A stretch of 64,000 nt of DNA, from positions 48,751-112,750 of the forward strand of contig NZ_FODR01000016.1 of NCBI RefSeq assembly GCF_900110415.1, written 5' to 3'. Shown piece by piece: positions 58,990 to 64,000 of the stretch. Every line of letters starts with the position of its first letter. Position 1 is the first letter of the stretch. The notes beneath the pieces are model-generated. The model was not told where the DNA came from. It saw nothing but the letters and a program-made list of their open reading frames with translations, and ran no database searches. Source of the stretch: Mucilaginibacter sp. OK283 (GTDB lineage Bacteria > Bacteroidota > Bacteroidia > Sphingobacteriales > Sphingobacteriaceae). The translations under genes and the position numbers were made by a program.

Positions 58990-59101
58990 GTGGTGAGTAG
59001 TGAGTGGTGAGTTTTAAGTCGGAAGCACTAAGTCATAAGTCTTGTTTTTTTGTCGATTAAGACCCTGGGCTTAAGACTTAATACTTTCGACTTAAGACTT
59101 A
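58990..59101. repeat. AGTGGTG phrase followed by AAGTC-phrase inverted element
   Basis: 58990-59013 is AGTGGTGAGTAGTGAGTGGT; 59013-59042 is AAGTCGGAAGCACTAAGTC and AAGTC; 59068-59101 is the inverse, TTAAGACTTAATAC and CGACTTAAGACTT. The right arm contains the stop codon of the small gene at 59092-59364. Confidence 0.75.
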
Positions 59102-59364
59102 AAAAATAACCGGGTAATCTTTTGTTTGAAGCTCAGATGTTCGGGCTGGCTGAATAGTTGCTCATGAGCTGCCTCTATCTCTTGTTTTAATTGTTTGCGG
59201 CTATACTGCCGTACCATGCTATATACTTGTTTTTGGGCAGATGCCTCAACCTGCAGGCAATCATCCAGCAATAACCTGGCTTCAAACAGTAAAGCATCCG
59301 TGGGCTTTTGGCTGCCAAGCAGGTGTACTTCTATCCGGGCTATGTTATTTAAGGAAGTCCTCAT
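59092..59364 (-). CDS. Short anti-sigma-like protein without membrane helix
   Basis: 90 residues, mainly helical: IARIEVHLLGSQKPTDALLF (about 8-27), LLLDDCLQVEASAQKQVYSM, and YSRKQLKQEIEAAHEQLFSQ (about 54-73). This matches the N-terminal cytoplasmic part of Bacteroidota anti-sigma proteins. It overlaps the upstream sigma factor gene by 20 bases, indicating a coupled pair. The usual membrane helix and periplasmic sensor are missing. The last two residues (KS) and the stop lie in a repeat arm, so the original gene end may have been replaced. Anti-sigma action is inferred. Confidence 0.68.
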   Translation of the reverse strand: MRTSLNNIARIEVHLLGSQKPTDALLFEARLLLDDCLQVEASAQKQVYSMVRQYSRKQLKQEIEAAHEQLFSQPEHLSFKQKITRLFFKS

Positions 59365-59890
59365 AGGTTAGCTCTTTTTGTTTAACAGTTTCCCTTACTT
59401 TTTCTATGCATTTATATTTCTGCACGGTGGCCGATCGTACGCCCGCGAAGCCAAATGTTTCGGCAATCTGGGTCATGGGCAGCTTATCGTAATAAAACGA
59501 GCGGAGCAGTTCCATGCAGCGTTTGCCGGTAGATTCTAAAAAGTGTAGCAGTTTATTATTGTCGGGTAAACCGGTGGGCTCCTCCGCAGTGTTTACTATA
59601 ATAGCTTCATTTAGCGGCGAGGTTTTGCCGCCTTCTTTATAGCGTTTTATCCATAGGTACCTGGCGGTGCCATAAATATAAGCTCCGTCGCTATTGTTAA
59701 CAGATAACCCGGTCTGTCCAGTTTTTTCGTAATAATTGAGTAATGCGTCCTGGAAAACATCTTTAGCCTCATCAAATGAGCCCCCGCAGCGGGCCACGTA
59801 CTTTGCTACAGCCGGGAATACCTTTTTATATAGCCCAACAAAAAGCTCCTGCCTTTGCTGCGCCTGCTCCTGTAATTTAACTGTATCCAT
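59345..59890 (-). CDS. Sigma-70 family (ECF-like) sigma factor
   Basis: 181 residues. Region 2 at about 15-100 (GSFDEAKDVFQDALLNYYEK, YIYGTARYLWIKRYKEG) and region 4 at about 120-170 (LRSFYYDKLPMTQIAETFGF, VRSATVQKYKCIEKVR). There is no region 3. It belongs to a divergent group found in Bacteroidota. It is coupled by a 20-base overlap to the short anti-sigma-like gene. The target promoters are unknown. Confidence 0.88.
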   Translation of the reverse strand: MDTVKLQEQAQQRQELFVGLYKKVFPAVAKYVARCGGSFDEAKDVFQDALLNYYEKTGQTGLSVNNSDGAYIYGTARYLWIKRYKEGGKTSPLNEAIIVNTAEEPTGLPDNNKLLHFLESTGKRCMELLRSFYYDKLPMTQIAETFGFAGVRSATVQKYKCIEKVRETVKQKELTYEDFLK

Positions 59891-60012
59891 TGTGTACTGT
59901 TTATTACTATGTGCAAGTTAGGGAAGATATATCACCTTTTGAGAGAAAAGTTTTTTGTAGCAAGGACTCTTGGATGATTAACGTTATGTCATTGCTGCGT
60001 ACTTTATAATGA

Positions 60013-60107
60013 CACGATTGTAAGTTATTGACTATCAATATTAAATATCCGTCATTGCGAGGCACGAAGCAATCCCCTACATGCTAAGTCCCATATTGTT
60101 CGGGATT
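60013..60107. repeat. CGTCATTGCGAGG-type element, copy 2 (opposite strand, truncated)
   Basis: Read on the minus strand it matches 36312-36404: AATCCCGAACAATATGGGAC, TGTAGGGGATTGCTTCG, CTCGCAATGACGG and TATTTAATATTGATAGTC. The outer arm that completes the perfect inverted repeat in copy 1 is missing. Confidence 0.82.
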
Positions 60108-60217
60108 ATTAATGTTGTGTTTTGATTTTTATAGGTATTAATGAGATCTCTGCGGTCGGTTATCTTCGTACCTTATAATGACGTCGATATAAGCTATTGA
60201 TTATCAGATGCATTTTT

Positions 60218-60489
60218 ATCCCCTTGTCGAGAGAGGGCGGGGTGGAAAGTGCGGTACCAGGTTTTTTTAGCACCAAAGTGTACTGTACCGGTAAAAGTGA
60301 TACACCCTGACACATCCTGGTACGGGGTGGCACACCCTGGTACGGGGTGGTACACTACTTGCGGTTAATATTTTTAAGTAAAACAAAACAATCAGCGAAA
60401 AGTGCTTTGGGTCGCAGGCAGGGGTATGTTTTTCCGCGTTTCATTGCACGTGCATAAACACACCTCTCCGACCTCTTGAAAGGGGAATC
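60218..60489. repeat. Nested hairpin element, interrupted copy
   Basis: The outer left part (ATCCCCTTGTCGAGAGAGGG, from 60218) and the right part (GCAGGGGTATG, TTTCCGCGTTTCATTGCACG, AAACACACCTCTCCG, ending AAAGGGGAAT at about 60488) correspond to 36442-36549, but roughly 160 bases (about 60254-60413) are inserted between them, including tandem CCTGGTACGGGGTGGCACA units. Confidence 0.72.
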
Positions 60490-60668
60490 CGCAAAATTTC
60501 GTGTCTACACATTCAGCACAATTTGCAATCACGTCATCCCCATTTTTTTCAGGGATATCCTGATATGTACTCGCAATGACGGTAGTTTAGAACACTCGTT
60601 TAACTATATCTGTTGCACGTCATAACGATTTTTTTTCCTAACGGATATTCGTATGACATATCCAGGAC

Positions 60669-61076
60669 CTAAAATTTACTTGCTCTTAACGCCGTCACCT
60701 TCGATGCATCAACACCAATAGTTTCAAAAACTATTTTGTTTTCCGTTAGTTCCGATACGGTGAAAACATAGCTGCGAGTTTTACCATCTTCTAATTTTTC
60801 GGTCATGTTCATGTTGCCGCCATTAAGGGTAAAGGTGCCATGCGCTAAAAATTTGCCACCCCATACAATCAGAAACTTCATTTCGGGCGTAAACTGGATA
60901 TATGGCGCTACCTCATCAAGGTCGGCCTTTTTCATGGTATCCGGAGGGCTGGCATTGGGGTGCTCTATTTTTACATATTTCCATTTGCCGGTAAGTGTGG
61001 TGACCGAAACTGACGGCTTGCATGCGGTAATGAACAGCAATACAACAGCAAACAATAAAAAGCTATGTTTAATCAT
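60669..61076 (-). CDS. Small lipocalin-like lipoprotein
   Basis: 135 residues with lipoprotein signal peptide (MIKHSFLLFAVVLLFITACK; Cys19 of the lipobox) and a mature region of beta strands: LTGKWKYVKIEHPNA, YIQFTPEMKFLIVWGG, TFTLNGGNMNMTEKL and YVFTVSELTENKIVFE. The GKWKYV start and even strand spacing are lipocalin-like. The function is unknown. It lies next to an unusual repeat cluster. Confidence 0.75.
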   Translation of the reverse strand: MIKHSFLLFAVVLLFITACKPSVSVTTLTGKWKYVKIEHPNASPPDTMKKADLDEVAPYIQFTPEMKFLIVWGGKFLAHGTFTLNGGNMNMTEKLEDGKTRSYVFTVSELTENKIVFETIGVDASKVTALRASKF

Positions 61077-61132
61077 GATGGGGACAATTGTTTGCCTAAG
61101 CTATAAAATTGCTGTTAAAATAAACAGGAAAA

Positions 61133-61285
61133 TTATTTGCCCTTTGTTTGTTTTTTCATTCGTTCTTCGGCTTTTTTTACTTCGTCCTTTTCGCTCATGG
61201 GGAAGTCGGTTTTGAGTTCATTTTTAGCCTGCTTGCTGGTATCGGGGCTTACTTTTTTTGGAGTGATTTTATTGGATGTGGCCAT
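61133..61285 (-). CDS. Small charged hypothetical protein
   Basis: 50 residues from the ATG at 61285: MATSNKITPKKVSPDTSKQA then KDEVKKAEERMKKQTKGK. It is Lys/Glu-rich and likely disordered or helical, with no signal peptide. An alternative ATG lies 6 bases upstream. A longer reading to 61345 would begin in a poorly conserved-looking segment. Existence is plausible from codon composition; function unknown. Confidence 0.5.
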   Translation of the reverse strand: MATSNKITPKKVSPDTSKQAKNELKTDFPMSEKDEVKKAEERMKKQTKGK

Positions 61286-61345
61286 GATCATAAAGTTTTT
61301 AGTTGTATTACATTTTAACTCCTGGCGATTTGGATTTGTTTGCAA

Positions 61346-61727
61346 TTATTTAAAGTAGATGAAGGGAGCATCAGGTAGTTAGTATCAAGTATCAAGATTT
61401 TTAAACACTTTGGTTCTGTGGGCTTTTAGCTTCTGAGGCCACCCTGTTGTCTTTCATGAGCTTATCATTTTCCTGTTGGAATTTTGCAAAATTTTACCAC
61501 TTTCAAAACTTCTTGATTTAAATAAATCCGAAATCGAACATTCGAATTCCCAAATCCAAAAATATTTTTTAAAATTGTTGTAACAACCTATAACCGTAAC
61601 TGTCTAAATGACACTAAATAGCCAAGGACTCCCTTCCAAAAGGTATGCTACTTAGTATTGTGAGGGCCCGCACCTTAAGGGTTCCGTTAAAAAATCAAAA
61701 AAAAATTAAATTCTAAATCTTAAAAAA
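61346..61727. other. Gap with phrase repeats and possible structured leader
   Basis: Contains an ATCAAGTATCAAG phrase (61370-61400), a GAAATCGAACATTCGAATTC phrase (61529-61560), and at 61627-61690 a possible long-range stem (AAGGACTCCCTT against AAGGGTTCC) enclosing AGGTATGCTACTTAG, directly before the SPFH gene. The 40 bases before the ATG are very A-rich. Confidence 0.45.
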
Positions 61728-63611
61728 ATGGACAAATCAATTGTTATGCTTTTTTATGCCGTGCCCCTAATTTTATTATTGGTACTGTACAAATTTGTTT
61801 TACGCGTATTCTTTGGGATGGTGATCGTCCCCGATGATCGTATTGGCCTGGTGGTTAAAAAGTTTACCTTGTCAAGTAAATCGCGGTTGCCCGACGGACG
61901 TATCATTGCCACCAATGGCGAGGCCGGTATGCAGGCCAAAGCGCTTGCGCCAGGCTTGTACTGGGGCATGTGGCCCTGGCAGTATGGTATTACCATGGAG
62001 CCCTTTACCATTATTGAGCAAAATAAGCTCGGGCTGGTAAAAGCAAAAGACGGTGCATCGTTTGATACTGGCCGTGTGCTTGGTAAACCGGTAAACTGCG
62101 ATAAGTTCCAGGACGCTATTGCATTTCTTGACAACAATGGCCAAAAAGGACCGCAGGCCGCCTTCCTTACACCAGGTAGTTACCGTATCAATACTTTCTT
62201 GTTCGAGATTGTAACGGTACCTATTACCCAGATCCAGGAAAACAAAGTAGGTATTATTACCACGCTTGATGGTGAGCCGCTGGCCAAAGGCGAAATTGCC
62301 GGCTACTCGGTAGAAGGGCATAAGAACTACCAGGATCCTATAGCGTTCATCAACGCTGGTGGCCGCAAGGGTTTGCAGGAGGATGTCATCCTGGCCGGTA
62401 CTTATTACCTTAACCCCTGGTTTGTAATTGTGGAGCAGGTAGATATGATATACATACCCATTGGTTATGTAGGCGTTGTTAACTCCTTTGTTGGCCCCGA
62501 AGGTAAGGATACCAGCGGTGATGCCTTTAAACATGGTAATATTGTAAAACGTAACGAAAAAGGCGTTTGGGATGAGCCGCTTGACCCTGGTAAACACCCC
62601 GTAAACATTTATACCCACGCGGTTGAAATTGTGCCAACTACCAACATCGTGCTTAACTGGGCCGATAGCCGTACCGAGGCGCATGAGCTGGATAAAAACC
62701 TGTGTACTATTACCGTAAGGTCATCAGATGGTTTTACCTTCAATCTTGATGTGTCACAAATTATACACGTTCCGCGTAACGAAGCACCAAAGGTGATAGC
62801 ACGTTTTGGTAAAATGAAAAACCTGGTATCGCAGGTATTGGAGCCTACCATTGCCAACTATTTCCGTAACTCGGCCCAAAGGAGTGATGTTATCGGCTTT
62901 TTGGCCAACCGTATTGAAAGGCAAAATGATGCTAAAGAACACATTAGCACCGTACTGCAAAGCTACAATGTAATAGGTGTAGATACCCTGATTGGCGACA
63001 TAGTGCCGCCAGCCGCTTTGATGAAAACCTTAACCGACCGTAAAATAGCCGAACAGGAAAAAGTAACTTACGAGATACAACGCCACGCCCAAATTGAGCG
63101 TAAGGAATTTGAAAGCGCCCGTGCCGGTGCCGATATGCAGCCGGAGGTTGTAAAATCGACCCGCCAGGTTGAGATAAATACACAAATGGCTGCCTCAAGG
63201 GTTGCCGCATCACGTGGTGAGGCCGAGGCAAAAACCATTAACGCAAAAGCGGATGCCGAAGTAAGGATTACTATAGCGAAGGCTGATGCCGAAGCCAAAA
63301 CCGTAAATGCTAAGGCCGACGCAAACGCTACCGAAGTGAATGGTTTGGCCGAAGGTGCTAAAATTAAAGCCATAGGTATGGCCGAAGCCGAAGTTACCAA
63401 ACAAAAAACCGAAGCCATGGGTACCGAACAATACGCCATTGTGCGTGTAGCCGAAGCCCTTGCCAGCAATGGTATTAAACTGGTACCAGAAATAATGGTA
63501 AGCGGCAAAGAAGGCGGTGGCAACGGCATTATAGACGCCTTAATTGGCAGCGAAATGCTTAAAAAGCTGCAAAAAGCCAATGAAGAAGGTGGAGCAGTGA
63601 GTGGTGAGTAG
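61728..63611 (+). CDS. Large SPFH/flotillin-like membrane protein
   Basis: 627 residues: one N-terminal membrane helix (about 5-30), a region of repeated small beta domains in which the pattern GLVKAKDG...F and GIITTLDGEPLAKGEIAG recurs (about 35-235), the SPFH/band-7 domain (about 245-440), and a long helical C-terminal part rich in Ala-Glu-Ala-Lys (about 450-600: RGEAEAKTINAKADAEVRIT). It resembles flotillin-type scaffolds that organise membrane domains. The final residues AVSGE and the TAG stop lie in the AGTGGTGAGTAGTGAG repeat, so the native C terminus may have been replaced. Confidence 0.86.
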   Translation: MDKSIVMLFYAVPLILLLVLYKFVLRVFFGMVIVPDDRIGLVVKKFTLSSKSRLPDGRIIATNGEAGMQAKALAPGLYWGMWPWQYGITMEPFTIIEQNKLGLVKAKDGASFDTGRVLGKPVNCDKFQDAIAFLDNNGQKGPQAAFLTPGSYRINTFLFEIVTVPITQIQENKVGIITTLDGEPLAKGEIAGYSVEGHKNYQDPIAFINAGGRKGLQEDVILAGTYYLNPWFVIVEQVDMIYIPIGYVGVVNSFVGPEGKDTSGDAFKHGNIVKRNEKGVWDEPLDPGKHPVNIYTHAVEIVPTTNIVLNWADSRTEAHELDKNLCTITVRSSDGFTFNLDVSQIIHVPRNEAPKVIARFGKMKNLVSQVLEPTIANYFRNSAQRSDVIGFLANRIERQNDAKEHISTVLQSYNVIGVDTLIGDIVPPAALMKTLTDRKIAEQEKVTYEIQRHAQIERKEFESARAGADMQPEVVKSTRQVEINTQMAASRVAASRGEAEAKTINAKADAEVRITIAKADAEAKTVNAKADANATEVNGLAEGAKIKAIGMAEAEVTKQKTEAMGTEQYAIVRVAEALASNGIKLVPEIMVSGKEGGGNGIIDALIGSEMLKKLQKANEEGGAVSGE

Positions 63612-63685
63612 TGAGTAGTGAGTAGTGAGTAGTGAGTAGTGAGTAGTGAGTAGTGAGTGGTGAGTAGTGAGGAGTGAATGGTGAA
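63597..63685. repeat. (AGTAGTG)n array overlapping the SPFH gene end
   Basis: About ten 7-bp units with AGTGGTG variants at both ends. The first units encode the last residues of the SPFH protein and supply its stop codon (63609-63611). Confidence 0.88.
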
Positions 63686-63850
63686 AGTTGGTAAAAGGCG
63701 GGGACTGTGCGATTCCTTCCTTGGGGAAGGGAAGGTAGGGGTTAAATCAGGCGAAAAGTAGTGTATTTGTAAATCGTGCGGAGAAACCCCTCCCAGCCTT
63801 GCTTATAACTCCGATATGCTCCATGGGAATGAATTTCAAAATCATCCATT

Positions 63851-63896
63851 ATTAAACACAAATGGCGCATCGAAAGGTGCGCCATTTGTGTTTAAT
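63851..63896. terminator. Perfect 18-bp hairpin, likely SPFH terminator
   Basis: ATTAAACACAAATGGCGC (63851-63868) and GCGCCATTTGTGTTTAAT (63879-63896) are exact inverses with a 10-base loop. The stem has A/T-rich ends on both sides, so it could terminate on either strand. Confidence 0.7.
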
Positions 63897-63898
63897 TC

Positions 63899-64000
63899 GA
63901 CCACTGACCACTGACCACTGACCACTGACCACTGACCACTGACCACTGACCACTGACCACTGACCACTGACCACTGACCACTGACCACTGACCACTGACC
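63899..64000. repeat. (CCACTGA)n tandem array, continues past the window
   Basis: At least fourteen identical 7-bp units without spacers, beginning 2 bases after the perfect hairpin. The inverse unit is TCAGTGG, similar in design to AGTAGTG of the array at 63597-63685. Confidence 0.92.

Larger units (their letters stand above)
59891..60668. other. 778-base repeat-rich gap
   Basis: Contains an inverted copy of the 28-bp-type element (60013-60107), a further CTCGCAATGACGG remnant at 60570-60582, the interrupted nested hairpin element (60218-60489) and CCTGGTACGGGGTGG tandem units (60316-60355). No ORF was found that looks real. Confidence 0.65.

Noticed and set aside
63899..64000. CRISPR-like array
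   Set aside because: Pure 7-bp tandem units without spacers and no cas genes.

Overview
The window reads as a stretch of a Bacteroidota chromosome, most likely from the family Sphingobacteriaceae and probably close to Mucilaginibacter or Pedobacter (inference from gene content and style; no 16S gene is present). Supporting signs are promoter boxes of the TAnnTTTG type, few clear Shine-Dalgarno sites, ECF sigma factors paired with membrane or short anti-sigma-like proteins, MnmD, NamZ (DUF1343), DUF3943 and DUF6155 proteins, and many outer-membrane beta-barrels. No prophage, insertion sequence, CRISPR array or plasmid function was seen.

Layout. 1-16.2 kb: housekeeping and envelope genes: fmt (cut by the edge), namZ, a LolC/E-like permease, an ECF sigma factor with a probable dual-membrane anti-sigma protein, mazG, mnmD, an MBL-rhodanese protein, an M13 peptidase, a DUF1080 protein and rlmF. 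16.4-29.1 kb: signalling: a histidine kinase with an ethylene-receptor-type membrane domain and its response regulator, a 978-residue multi-PAS kinase, an APS kinase/sulfotransferase pair, holA, and a hybrid kinase. 29.2-34.9 kb: valS, a DUF5009-like membrane acyltransferase and a truC-like pseudouridine synthase. 35-39.1 kb: a response regulator, then a TetR regulator, an MFS exporter and an SDR oxidoreductase that share one palindromic operator. 39.1-43.2 kb: a methyltransferase, a periplasmic rhodanese and lutABC for lactate oxidation. 43.2-44.1 kb has no protein gene but holds a SAM-I riboswitch followed closely by a tRNA-Cys gene. 44.1-50.5 kb: a DUF3943 protein, an AAA/DUF4143 ATPase broken by a nonsense codon, a TMEM220 protein, an Anbu proteasome-like peptidase with a transglutaminase, and bestrophin with a universal stress protein. 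51.2-63.6 kb: an OmpR-type two-component pair, YdcF, a BamA-like protein, a Bcr/CflA exporter, clpP, a second sigma-factor pair and a large SPFH protein.

The most striking property of the window lies between the genes. Many gaps are filled by elements built from a few short phrases (such as TTCATGG, AAGTCTTAAG, AAAATTCAAAAGTC, AGTAGTG, CCACTGA, ATCAAGTATCAAG). Most of them are arranged as a left arm and an inverted right arm. They press against genes so closely that they supply start codons (mnmD), stop codons (the MBL-rhodanese gene, the SPFH gene, a small sigma-linked gene) and, in valS, an in-frame stretch of the protein. Longer dispersed elements (28-bp perfect inverted repeats, a nested hairpin element, a roughly 100-bp element present at 20.6 and 40.4 kb) also recur. 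The other main leads are the ethylene-receptor-like kinase, the riboswitch with only a tRNA downstream, and the three-operator TetR regulon.
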